A stretch of 64,000 nt of DNA, from contig OU612065.1 of NCBI GenBank assembly GCA_914767715.1, positions 28,520,001-28,584,000 of the forward strand. Reading direction: 5' to 3'. Each line of letters opens with the position of its first letter. Positions within the stretch are counted from its first letter, which is position 1. Source of the stretch: Membranipora membranacea. Lineage: Eukaryota > Bryozoa > Gymnolaemata > Cheilostomatida > Membraniporidae. The position numbers and the translations under genes were made by a program. Below are positions 34,849-48,100 of this stretch, piece after piece. Under the pieces are notes generated by a model. The model ran no database searches. It saw only the letters and a list, made by a program, of their open reading frames with translations, and was not told the origin of the DNA.

Positions 34849-37800
34849 ATGAGGCCAATGAGGCCATCAACTGGTCAGAGTTTAAAAGAAATCCGATGGC
34901 TTTTTAATTTTTTCGCCTGCCGTTTGGCATGTTTTTTTATGTCAAAATTGGCCCTCGTTAAAAATGTTGCTGACGCCAATCTAAGAGTGGCAGCCCCGAA
35001 CGGTTTTCCGTTCCAAAGTCAGCATGAAGTTCCACACGGTATAGAGTAGGTCAGAAGGCAATCTATTTTTTAATTTGGCCGTAAAAAACACCAAGGGTCC
35101 CCCCTTTGTTACTTTTTATAATTTTAAAGTCGCTCTCATCTCTGTTCTATTTATCGTAGGATCTTCATATTCTGGAATTTGAATGAGGCCAATGAGGCCA
35201 TCAACTGGTCAGAGTTTGAAAGAAATCCGATGGCTTTTTAATTTTTTCGCCTGCCGTTTGGCATGTTTTTTTATGTCAAAATTGGCCCTCGTTAAAAATG
35301 TTGCTGACGCCAATCTAAGATTGGCAGCCCCGAACGGTTTTCCGTTCCAAAGTCAGCATGAAGTTCCACACGGTATAGAGTAGGTTAGAAGGCAATCTAT
35401 TTTTTAATTTGGCCGTAAAAAACACCAAGGGTCCCCCCTTTGTTACTTTTTATAATTTTAAAGTCGCTCTCATCTCTGTTCTATTTATCGTAGGATCTTC
35501 ATAGTCTGGAATTTGAATGAGGCCAATGAGGCCATCAACTGGTCAGAGTTTTAAAGAAATCCGATGGCTTTTTAATTTTTTCGCCTGCCGTTTGGCATGT
35601 TTTTTTATGTCAAAATTGGCCCTCGTTAAAAATGTTGCTGACGCCAATCTAAGAGTGGCAGCCCCGAACGGTTTTCCGTTCCAAAGTCAGCATGAAGTTC
35701 CACACGGTATAGAGTAGGTTAGAAGGCAATCTATTTTTTAATTTGGCCGTAAAAAACACCAAGGGTCCCCCCTTTGTTACTTTTTATAATTTTAAAGTCG
35801 CTCTCATCTCTGTTCTATTTATCGTAGGATCTTCATATTCTGGAATTTGAATGAGGCCAATGAGGCCATCAACTGGTCAGAGTTTAAAAGAAATCCGATG
35901 GCTTTTTAATTTTTTCGACTGCCGTTTGGCATGTTTTTTTATGTCAAAATTGGCCCTCGTTAAAAATGTTGCTGACGCCAATCTAAGAGTGGCAGCCCCG
36001 AACGGTTTTCCGTTCCAAAGTCAGCATGAAGTTCCACACGGTATAGAGTAGGTCAGAAGGCAATCTATTTTTTAATTTGGCCGTAAAAAACACCAAGGGT
36101 CCCCCCTTTGTTACTTTTTATAATTTTAAAGTCGCTCTCATCTCTGTTCTATTTATCGTAGGATCTTCATATTCTGGAATTTGAATGAGGCCAATGAGGC
36201 CATCAACTGGTCAGAGTTTGAAAGAAATCCGATGGCTTTTTAATTTTTTCGCCTGCCGTTTGGCATGTTTTTTTATGTCAAAATTGGCCCTCGTTAAAAA
36301 TGTTGCTGACGCCAATCTAAGATTGGCAGCCCCGAACGGTTTTCCGTTCCAAAGTCAGCATGAAGTTCCACACGGTATAGAGTAGGTTAGAAGGCAATCT
36401 ATTTTTTAATTTGGCCGTAAAAAACACCAAGGGTCCCCCCTTTGTTACTTTTTATAATTTTAAAGTCGCTCTCATCTCTGTTCTATTTATCGTAGGATCT
36501 TCATAGTCTGGAATTTGAATGAGGCCAATGAGGCCATCAACTGGTCAGAGTTTTAAAGAAATCCGATGGCTTTTTAATTTTTTCGCCTGCCGTTTGGCAT
36601 GTTTTTTTATGTCAAAATTGGCCCTCGTTAAAAATGTTGCTGACGCCAATCTAAGAGTGGCAGCCCCGAACGGTTTTCCGTTCCAAAGTCAGCATGAAGT
36701 TCCACACGGTATAGAGTAGGTTAGAAGGCAATCTATTTTTTAATTTGGCCGTAAAAAACACCAAGGGTCCCCCCTTTGTTACTTTTTATAATTTTAAAGT
36801 CGCTCTCATCTCTGTTCTATTTATCGTAGGATCTTCATATTCTGGAATTTGAATGAGGCCAATGAGGCCATCAACTGGTCAGAGTTTAAAAGAAATCCGA
36901 TGGCTTTTTAATTTTTTCGCCTGCCGTTTGGCATGTTTTTTTATGTCAAAATTGGCCCTCGTTAAAAATGTTGCTGACGCCAATCTAAGAGTGGCAGCCC
37001 CGAACGGTTTTCCGTTCCAAAGTCAGCATGAAATTCCACACGGTATAGAGTAGGTTAGAAGGCAATCTATTTTTTAATCTGGCCGTAAAAAACACCAAGG
37101 GTCCCCCCTTTGTTACTTTTTATAATTTTAAAGTCGCTCTCATCTCTGTTCTATTTATCGTAGGATCTTCATATTCTGGAATTTGAATGAGGCCAATGAG
37201 GCCATCAACTGGTCAGAGTTTAAAAGAAATCCGATGGCTTTTTAATTTTTTCGCCTGCCGTTTGGCATGTTTTTTTATGTCAAAATTGGCCCTCGTTAAA
37301 AATGTTGCTGACGCCAATCTAAGAGTGGCAGCCCCGAACGGTTTTCCGTTCCAAAGTCAGCATGAAGTTCCACACGGTATAGAGTAGGTCAGAAGGCAAT
37401 CTATTTTTTAATTCGGCCGTAAAAAACACCAAGGGTCCCCCCTTTGTTACTTTTTATAATTTTAAAGTCGCTCTCATCTCTGTTCTATTTATCGTAGGAT
37501 CTTCATATTCTGGAATTTGAATGAGGCCAATGAGGCCATCAACTGGTCAGAGTTTGAAAGAAATCCGATGGCTTTTTAATTTTTTCGCCTGCCGTTTGGC
37601 ATGTTTTTTTATGTCAAAATTGGCCCTCGTTAAAAATGTTGCTGACGCCAATCTAAGATTGGCAGCCCCGAACGGTTTTCCGTTCCAAAGTCAGCATGAA
37701 GTTCCACACGGTATAGAGTAGGTTAGAAGGCAATCTATTTTTTAATTTGGCCGTAAAAAACACCAAGGGTCCCCCCTTTGTTACTTTTTATAATTTTAAA

Positions 37801-40800
37801 GTCGCTCTCATCTCTGTTCTATTTATCGTAGGATCTTCATAGTCTGGAATTTGAATGAGGCCAATGAGGCCATCAACTGGTCAGAGTTTTAAAGAAATCC
37901 GATGGCTTTTTAATTTTTTCGCCTGCCGTTTGGCATGTTTTTTTATGTCAAAATTGGCCCTCGTTAAAAATGTTGCTGACGCCAATCTAAGAGTGGCAGC
38001 CCCGAACGGTTTTCCGTTCCAAAGTCAGCATGAAGTTCCACACGGTATAGAGTAGGTTAGAAGGCAATCTATTTTTTAATTTGGCCGTAAAAAACACCAA
38101 GGGTCCCCCCTTTGTTACTTTTTATAATTATAAAGTCGCTCTCATCTCTGTTCTATTTATCGTAGGATCTTCATATTCTGGAATTTGAATGAGGCCAATG
38201 AGGCCATCAACTGGTCAGAGTTTAAAAGAAATCAGATGGCTTTTTAATTTTTTCGCCTGCCGTTTGGCATGTTTTTTTATGTCAAAATTGGCCCTCGTTA
38301 AAAATGTTGCTGACGCTAATCTAAGAGTGGCAGCCCCGAACGGTTTTCCGTTCCAAAGTCAGCATGAAATTCCACACGGTATAGAGTAGGTTAGAAGGCA
38401 ATCTATTTTTTAATCTGGCCGTAAAAAACACCAAGGGTCCCCCCTTTGTTACTTTTTATAATTTTAAAGTCGCTCTCATCTCTGTTCTATTTATCGTAGG
38501 ATCTTCATATTCTGGAATTTGAATGAGGCCAATGAGGCCATCAACTGGTCAGAGTTTAAAAGAAATCCGATGGCTTTTTAATTTTTTCGCCTGCCGTTTG
38601 GCATGTTTTTTTATGTCAAAATTGGCCCTCGTTAAAAATGTTGCTGACGCCAATCTAAGAGTGGCAGCCCCGAACGGTTTTCCGTTCCAAAGTCAGCATG
38701 AAGTTCCACACGGTATAGAGTAGGTCAGAAGGCAATCTATTTTTTAATTTGGCCGTAAAAAACACCAAGGGTCCCCCCTTTGTTACTTTTTATAATTTTA
38801 AAGTCGCTCTCATCTCTGTTCTATTTATCGTAGGATCTTCATATTCTGGAATTTGAATGAGGCCAATGAGGCCATCAACTGGTCAGAGTTTGAAAGAAAT
38901 CCGATGGCTTTTTAATTTTTTCGCCTGCCGTTTGGCATGTTTTTTTATGTCAAAATTGGCCCTCGTTAAAAATGTTGCTGACGCCAATCTAAGATTGGCA
39001 GCCCCGAACGGTTTTCCGTTCCAAAGTCAGCATGAAGTTCCACACGGTATAGAGTAGGTTAGAAGGCAATCTATTTTTTAATTTGGCCGTAAAAAACACC
39101 AAGGGTCCCCCCTTTGTTACTTTTTATAATTTTAAAGTCGCTCTCATCTCTGTTCTATTTATCGTAGGATCTTCATAGTCTGGAATTTGAATGAGGCCAA
39201 TGAGGCCATCAACTGGTCAGAGGTTTAAAGAAATCCGATGGCTTTTTAATTTTTTCGCCTGCCGTTTGGCATGTTTTTTTATGTCAAAATTGGCCCTCGT
39301 TAAAAATGTTGCTGACGCCAATCTAAGAGTGGCAGCCCCGAACGGTTTTCCGTTCCAAAGTCAGCATGAAGTTCCACACGGTATAGAGTAGGTTAGAAGG
39401 CAATCTATTTTTTAATTTGGCCGTAAAAAACACCAAGGGTCCCCCCTTTGTTACTTTTTATAATTTTAAAGTCGCTCTCATCTCTGTTCTATTTATCGTA
39501 GGATCTTCATATTCTGGAATTTGAATGAGGCCAATGAGGCCATCAACTGGTCAGAGTTTAAAAGAAATCCGATGGCTTTTTAATTTTTTCGACTGCCGTT
39601 TGGCATGTTTTTTTATGTCAAAATTGGCCCTCGTTAAAAATGTTGCTGAAGCCAATCTAAGAGTGGCAGCCCCGAACGGTTTTCCGTTCCAAAGTCAGCA
39701 TGAAATTCCACACGGTATAGAGTAGGTTAGAAGGCAATCTATTTTTTAATCTGGCCGTAAAAAACACCAAGGGTCCCCCCTTTGTTACTTTTTATAATTT
39801 TAAAGTCGCTCTCATCTCTGTTCTATTTATCGTAGGATCTTCATATTCTGGAATTTGAATGAGGCCAATGAGGCCATCAACTGGTCAGAGTTTAAAAGAA
39901 ATCCGATGGCTTTTTAATTTTTTCGCCTGCCGTTTGGCATGTTTTTTTATGTCAAAATTGGCCCTCGTTAAAAATGTTGCTGACGCCAATCTAAGAGTGG
40001 CAGCCCCGAACGGTTTTCCGTTCCAAAGTCAGCATGAAATTCCACACGGTATAGAGTAGGTTAGAAGGCAATCTATTTTTTAATCTGGCCGTAAAAAACA
40101 CCAAGGGTCCCCCCTTTGTTACTTTTTATAATTTTTAAGTCGCTCTCATCTCTGTTCTATTTACCGTAGGATCTTCATATTCTGGAATTTGAATGAGGCC
40201 AATGAGGCCATCAACTGGTCAGAGTTTAAAAGAAATCCGATGGCTTTTTAATTTTTTCGCCTGCCGTTTGGCATGTTTTTTTATGTCAAAATTGGCCCTC
40301 GTTAAAAATGTTGCTGACGCCAATCTAAGAGTGGCAGCCCCGAACGGTTTTCCGTTCCAAAGTCAGCATGAAGTTCCACACGGTATAGAGTAGGTCAGAA
40401 GGCAATCTATTTTTTAATTTGGCCGTAAAAAACACCAAGGGTCCCCCCTTTGTTACTTTTTATAATTTTAAAGTCGCTCTCATCTCTGTTCTATTTATCG
40501 TAGGATCTTCATATTCTGGAATTTGAATGAGGCCAATGAGGCCATCAACTGGTCAGAGTTTGAAAGAAATCCGATGGCTTTTTAATTTTTTCGCCTGCCG
40601 TTTGGCATGTTTTTTTATGTCAAAATTGGCCCTCGTTAAAAATGTTGCTGACGCCAATCTAAGATTGGCAGCCCCGAACGGTTTTCCGTTCCAAAGTCAG
40701 CATGAAGTTCCACACGGTATAGAGTAGGTTAGAAGGCAATCTATTTTTTAATTTGGCCGTAAAAAACACCAAGGGTCCCCCCTTTGTTACTTTTTATAAT

Positions 40801-41862
40801 TTTAAAGTCGCTCTCATCTCTGTTCTATTTATCGTAGGATCTTCATAGTCTGGAATTTGAATGAGGCCAATGAGGCCATCAACTGGTCAGAGGTTTAAAG
40901 AAATCCGATGGCTTTTTAATTTTTTCGCCTGCCGTTTGGCATGTTTTTTTATGTCAAAATTGGCCCTCGTTAAAAATGTTGCTGACGCCAATCTAAGAGT
41001 GGCAGCCCCGAACGGTTTTCCGTTCCAAAGTCAGCATGAAGTTCCACACGGTATAGAGTAGGTTAGAAGGCAATCTATTTTTTAATTTGGCCGTAAAAAA
41101 CACCAAGGGTCCCCCCTTTGTTACTTTTTATAATTTTAAAGTCGCTCTCATCTCTGTTCTATTTATCGTAGGATCTTCATATTCTGGAATTTGAATGAGG
41201 CCAATGAGGCCATCAACTGGTCAGAGTTTAAAAGAAATCCGATGGCTTTTTAATTTTTTCGACTGCCGTTTGGCATGTTTTTTTATGTCAAAATTGGCCC
41301 TCGTTAAAAATGTTGCTGAAGCCAATCTAAGAGTGGCAGCCCCGAACGGTTTTCCGTTCCAAAGTCAGCATGAAATTCCACACGGTATAGAGTAGGTTAG
41401 AAGGCAATCTATTTTTTAATCTGGCCGTAAAAAACACCAAGGGTCCCCCCTTTGTTACTTTTTATAATTTTAAAGTCGCTCTCATCTCTGTTCTATTTAT
41501 CGTAGGATCTTCATATTCTGGAATTTGAATGAGGCCAATGAGGCCATCAACTGGTCAGAGTTTAAAAGAAATCCGATGGCTTTTTAATTTTTTCGCCTGC
41601 CGTTTGGCATGTTTTTTTATGTCAAAATTGGCCCTCGTTAAAAATGTTGCTGACGCCAATCTAAGAGTGGCAGCCCCGAACGGTTTTCCGTTCCAAAGTC
41701 AGCATGAAATTCCACACGGTATAGAGTAGGTTAGAAGGCAATCTATTTTTTAATCTGGCCGTAAAAAACACCAAGGGTCCCCCCTTTGTTACTTTTTATA
41801 ATTTTTAAGTCGCTCTCATCTCTGTTCTATTTACCGTAGGATCTTCATATTCTGGAATTTGA
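34849..41862. repeat. Higher-order repeats of three, four and five monomers
   Basis: Diagnostic changes define ordered monomer types. A has gaagttcc plus aggtcagaagg. B has gtttgaaag, aagattggc and a following catagtctgg. C has gttttaaag or aggtttaaag. D has tcgactgcc plus gctgaagcc. X has gaaattcc. B copies start at 35183, 36185, 37521, 38857 and 40527, giving spacings of 1002, 1336, 1336 and 1670 bp (3, 4, 4 and 5 monomers). The two five-monomer units, 38523-40192 and 40193-41862, share even small changes (gtttaaccc-free tracts aside, both carry aatttttaag and atttaccgtagg at their ends). This is direct evidence of stepwise unequal exchange. Confidence 0.9.
35851..36184. repeat. Hybrid monomer at an exchange point
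   Basis: The left part carries the D-type mark tcgactgcc (A at 35918). The right part lacks the D-type gctgaagcc and instead has the A-type marks gaagttcc and aggtcagaagg. The switch therefore falls between 35918 and 35976. A crossover joining D of one five-monomer unit to A of the next removes two monomers and explains the three-monomer spacing here. Confidence 0.75.
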
Positions 41863-42196
41863 ATGAGGCCAATGAGGCCATCAACTGGTCAGAGTTTAAA
41901 AGAAATCCGATGGCTTTTTAATTTTTTCGCCTGCCGTTTGGCATGTTTTTTTATGTCAAAATTGGCCCTCGTTAAAAATGTTGCTGACGCCAATCTAAGA
42001 GTGGCAGCCCCGAACGGTTTTCCGTTCCAAAGTCAGCATGAAATTCCACACGGTATAGAGTAGGTTAGAAGGCAATCTATTTTTTAATCTGGCCGTAAAA
42101 AACACCAAGGGTCCCCCCTTTGTTACTTTTTATAATTTTAAAGTCGCTCTCATCTCTGTTCTATTTATCGTAGGATCTTCATATTCTGGAATTTGA

Positions 42197-45100
42197 ATGA
42201 GGCCAATCAGGCCATCAACTGGTCAGAGTTTAAAAGAAATCCGATGGCTTTTTAATTTTTTCGCCTGCCGTTTGGCATGTTTTTTTATGTCAAAATTGGC
42301 CCTCGTTAAAAATGTTGCTGACGCCAATCTAAGAGTGGCAGCCCCGAACGGTTTTCCGTTCCAAAGTCAGCATGAAATTCCACACGGTATAGAGTAGGTT
42401 AGAAGGCAATCTATTTTTTAATCTGGCCGTAAAAAACACCAAGGGTCCCCCCTTTGTTACTTTTTATAATTTTAAAGTCGCTCTCATCTCTGTTCTATTT
42501 ATCGTAGGATCTTCATATTCTGGAATTTGAATTAGGCCAAGGAGGCCATCAAATGGTCAGAGTTTAAAAGAAATCCGATGGCTTTTTAATTTTTTCGCCT
42601 GCCGTTTGGCATGTTTTTTTATGTCAAAATTGGCCCTCGTTAAAAATGTTGCTGACGCCAATCTAAGAGTGGCAGCCCCGAACGGTTTTCCGTTCCAAAG
42701 TCAGCATGAAATTCCACACGGTATAGAGTAGGTTAAAAGGCAATCTATTTTTTAATCTGGCCGTAAAAATCACCAAGGGTCCCCCTTTGTTACTTTTTAT
42801 AATTTTAAAGTCGCTCTCATCTCTGTTCTATTTATCGTAGGATCTTCATATTCTGGAATTTGAATGAGGCCAATGAGGCCATCAACTGGTCAGAGTTTAA
42901 AAGAAATCCGATAGCTTTTTAATTTTTTCGCCTGCCGTTTGGCATGTTTTTATATGTCAAAATTGGCCCTCGTTAAAAATGTTGCTGACGCCAATCTAAG
43001 AGTGGCAGCCCCGAACGGTTTTCCGTTCCAAAGTCAGCATGAAATTCCACACGGTATAGAGTAGGTTAGAAGGCAATCTATTTTTTAATCTGGCCGTAAA
43101 AAACACCAAGGGTCCCCCCTTTGTTACTTTTTATAATTTTAAAGTCGCTCTCATCTCTGTTCTATTTATCGTAGGATCTTCATATTCTGGAATTTGAATG
43201 AGGCCAATGAGGCCATCAACTGGTCAGAGTTTAAAAGAAATCCGATGGCTTTTTAATTTTTTCGCCTGCCGTTTGGCATGTTTTTTAATGTCAAATTTGG
43301 CCCTCGTTAAAAATGTTGCTGACGCCAATCTAAGAGTGGCAGCCCCGAACGGTTTTCCGTTCCAAAGTCAGCATGAAATTCCACACGGTATAGAGTAGGT
43401 TAGAAGGCAATCTATTTTTTAATCTGACCGTAAAAAACACCAAGGGTCCCCCCTTTGTTACTTTTTATAATTTTAAAGTCGCTCTCATCTCTGTTCTATT
43501 TATCGTAGGATCTTCATATTCTGGAATTTGAATGAGGCCAATGAGGCCATCAACTGGTCAGAGTTTAAAAGAAATCCGATGGCTTTTTAATTTTTTCGCC
43601 TGCCGTTTTGCATGTTTTTTTATGTCAAAATTGGCCCTCGTTAAAAATGTTGCTGACGCCAATCTAAGAGTGGCAGCCCCGAACGGTTTTCCGTTCCAAA
43701 GTCAGCATGAAGTTCCACACGGTATAGAGTAGGTTAGAAGGCAATCTATTTTTTAATTTGGCCGTAAAAAACACCAAGGGTTCCCCTTTGTTACTTTTTA
43801 TAATTTTAAAGTCGCTCTCATCTCTGTTCTATCTATCGTAGGATCTTCATATTCTGGAATTTGAATGAGGCCAATGAGGCCATCAACAGGTCAGAGTTTA
43901 AAAGAAATCCGATCGCTTTTTAATTTCTTCGCCTGCCGTTTGGCATGTTTTTTTATGTCAAAATTGGCCCTCGTTAAAATTGTTGCTGACGCCAATCTAA
44001 GAGTGGCAGCCCCGAACGGGTTTCCGTTCCAAAGTCAGCATGAAATACCACACGGTATAGAGTAGGTTAGAAGGCAATCTATTTTTTAATCTGGCCGTAA
44101 AAAACACCAAGGGTCCCCCCTTTGTTACTTTTTATAATTTTAAAGTCGCTCTCATCTCTGTTCTATTTATCGTAGGATCTTCATATTCTGGAATTTGAAT
44201 GAAGCCAATGAGGCCATCAACTGGTCAGAGTTTAAAAGAAATCCGATGGCTTTTTAATTTTTTCGCCTGCCGTTTGGCATGTTTTTTTATGTCAAAATTG
44301 GCCCTCGTTAAAAATGTTGCTGACGCCAATCTAAGAGTGGCAGCCCCGAACGGTTTTCCGTTCCAAAGTCAGCATGAAGTTCCACACGGTATAGAGTAGG
44401 TTAGAAGGCAATCTATTTTTTAATCTGGCCGTAAAAAACACCAAGGGTCCCCCCTTTGTTACTTTTTATAATTTTAAAGTCGCTCTCATCTCTGTTCTAT
44501 TTATCGTAGGATCTTCATATTCTGGAATTTGAATGAGGCCAATGAGGCCATCAACTGGTCAGAGTTTAAAAGAAATCCGATGGCTTTTCAATTTTTTCGC
44601 CTGCCGTTTGGCATGTTTTTTTATGTCAAAATTGGCCCTCGTTAAAAATGTTGCTGACACCAATCTAAGAGTGGCAGCCCCGAACGGTTTTCCGTTCCAA
44701 AGTCAGCATGAAGTTCCACACGGTATAGAGTAGGTTAGAAGGCAATCTATTTTTTAATTTGGCCGTAAAAAACACCAAGGGTCCCCCCTTTGTTACTTTT
44801 TATAATTTTAAAGTCGCTCTCATCTCTGTTCTATTTATCGTAGGATCTTCATATTCTGGAATTTGAATGAGGCCAATGAGGCCATCAACTGGTCAGAGTT
44901 TAAAAGAAATCCGATGGCTTTTTAATTTTTTCGCCTGCCATTTGGCATGTTTTTTTATGTCAAAATTGGCCCTCGTTAAAAATGTTGCTGACGCCAATCT
45001 AAGAGTGGCAGCCCCGAACGGTTTTCCGTTCCAAAGTCAGCATGAAGTTCCACACGGTATAGAGTAGGTTAGAAGGCAATCTATTTTTTAATTTGGCCGT

Positions 45101-48100
45101 AAAAAACACCAAGGGTCCCCCCTTTGTTACTTTTTATAATTTTAAAGTCGCTCTCATCTCTGTTCTATTTATCGTAGGATCTTCATATTCTGGAATTTGA
45201 ATGAGGCCAATGAGGCCATCAACTGGTCAGAGTTTAAAAGAAATCCGATGGCTTTTTAATTTTTTCGCCTGCCGTTTGGCATGTTTTTTTATGTCAAAAT
45301 TGGCCCTCGTTAAAAATGTTGCTGACGCCAATCTAAGAGTGGCAGCCCCGAACGGTTTTCCGTTCCAAAGTCAGCATGAAATTCCACACGGTATAGAGTA
45401 GGTTAGAAGGCAATCTATTTTTTAATCTGGCCGTAAAAAACACCAAGGGTCCCCCCTTTGTTACTTTTTATAATTTTAAAGTCGCTCTCATCTCTGTTCT
45501 ATTTATCGTAGGATCTTCATATTCTGGAATTTGAATGAGGCCAATAAGGCCATCAACTGGTCAGAGTTTAAAAGAAATCCGATGGCTTTTTAATTTTTTC
45601 GCCTGCCGTTTGGCATGTTTTTTTATGTCAAAATTGGCCCTCGTTAAAAATGTTGCTGACGCCAATCTAAGAGTGGCAGCCTAGAACAGTTTTCCGTTCC
45701 AAAGTCAGCATGAAATTCCACACGGTATAGAGTAGGTTAGAAGGCAATCTATTTTTTAATCTGGCCGTAAAAAACACCAAGGGTCCCCCCTTTGTTACTT
45801 TTTATAATTTTAAAGTCGCTCTCATCTCTGTTCTATTTATCGTAGGATCTTCATATTCTGGAATTTGAATGAGGCCAATGAGGCAATCAACTGGTCAGAG
45901 TTTAAAAGAAATCCGATGGCTTTTTAATTTTTTCGCCTGCCGTTTGGCATGTTTTTTTATGTCAAAATTGGCCCTCGTTAAAAATGTTGCTGACGCCAAT
46001 CTAAGAGTGGCAGCCCCGAACGGTTTTCCGTTCCAAAGTCAGCATGAAATTCCACACGGTATAGAGTAGGTTAGAAGGCAATCTATTTTTTAATCTGGCC
46101 GTAAAAAACACCAAGGGTCCCCCCTTTGTTACTTTTTATAATTTTAAAGTCGCTCTCATCTCTGTTCTATTTATCGTAGGATCTTCATATTCTTGAATTT
46201 GAATGAGGCCAATGAGGCCATCAACTGGTCAGAGTTTAAAAGAAATCCGATGGCTTTTTAATTTTTTCGCCTGCCGTTTGGCATGTTTTTTTATGTCAAA
46301 ATTGGCCCTCGTTAAAAATGTTGCTGACGCCAATCTAAGAGTGGCAGCCCCGAACGGTTTTCCGTTCCAAAGTCAGCATGAAATTCCACACGGTATAGAG
46401 TAGGTTAGAAGGCAATCTATTTTTTAATCTGGCCGTAAAAAACACCAAGGGTCCCCCCTTTGTTACTTTTTATAATTTTAAAGTCGCTCTCATCTCTGTT
46501 CTATTTATCGTAGGATCTTCATATTCTGGAATTTGAATGAGGCCAATGAGGCCATCAACTGGTCAGAGTTTAAAAGAAATCCGATGGCTTTTTAATTTTT
46601 TCGCCTGCCGTTTGGCATGTTTTTTTATGTCAAAATTTGCCCTCGTTAAAAATGTTGCTGACGCCAATCTAAGAGTGGCAGCCCCGAACGGTTTTCCGTT
46701 CCAAAGTCAGCATGAAGTTCCACACGGTATAGAGTAGGTTAGAAGGCAATCTATTTTTTAAATTGGCCGTAAAAAACACCAAGGGTCCCCTCTTTGTTAC
46801 TTTTTATAATTTTAAAGTCGCTCTCATCTCTGTTCTATTTATCATAGGATCTTCATATTCTGGAATTTGAATGAGGCCAATGAGGCCATCAACTGGTCAG
46901 AGTTTAAAAGAAATCCGATGGCTTTTTAATTTTTTCGCCTGCCGTTTGGCATGTTTTTTTATGTCAAAATTGGCCCTCGTTAAAACTGTTGCTGACGCCA
47001 ATCTAAGAGTGGCAGCCCCAAACGGTTTTCCGTTCCAAAGTCAGCATGAAATTCCACACGGTATAGAGTAGGTTAGAAGGCCATCTATTTTTTAATCTGG
47101 CCGTAAAAAACACCAAGGGTCCCCCCTTTGTTACTTTTTATAATTTTAAAGTCGCTCTCATCTCTGTTCTATTTATCGTAGGATCTTCATATTCTGGAAT
47201 TTGAATGAGGCCAATGAGGCCATCAACTGGTCAGAGTTTAAAAGAAATCCGATGGCTTTTTAATTTTTTCGCCTGTCGTTTGGCATGTTTTTTTATGTCC
47301 AAATTGGCCCTCGTTGAAAATGTTGCTGACGCCAATCTAAGAGTGGCAGCCCCGAACGGTTTTCCGTTCCAAAGTCAGCATGAAATTCCACACGGTATAG
47401 AGTAGGTTAGAAGGCAATCTATTTTTTAATCTGGCCGTAAAAAACACCAAGGGTCCCCCCTTTGTTACTTTTGATAATTTTAAAGTCGCTCTCATCTCTG
47501 TTCTATTTATCGTAGGATCTTCATATTCTGGAATTTGAATGAGGCCAATGAGGCCATCAACTGGTCAGAGTTTAAAAGAAATCCGATGGCTTTTTAATTT
47601 TTTCGCCTGCCGTTTGGCATGTTTTTTTATGTCAAAATTTGCCCTCGTTAAAAATGTTGCTGACGCCAATCTAAGAGTGGCAGCCCCGAACGGTTTTCCG
47701 TTCCAAAGTCAGCATAAAGTTCCACACGGTATAGAGTAGGTTAGAAGGCAATCTATTTTTTAATTTGGCCGTAAAAAACACCAAGGGTCCCCCCTTTGTT
47801 ACTTTTTATAATTTTAAAGTCGCTCTCATCTCTGTTCTATTTATCGTAGGATCTTCATATTCTGGAATTTGAATGAGGCCAATGAGGCCATCAACTGGTC
47901 AGAGTTTAAAAGAAATCCGATAGCTTTTTAATTTTTTCGCCTGCCGTTTGGCATGTTTTTTTATGTCAAAATTGGCCCTCGTTAAATATGTTGCTGACGC
48001 CAATCTAAGAGGGGCAGCCCCGAACGGTTTTCCGTTCCAAAGTCAGCATGAAATTCCACACGGTATAGAGTAGGTTAGAAGGCAATCTATTTTTTAATCT

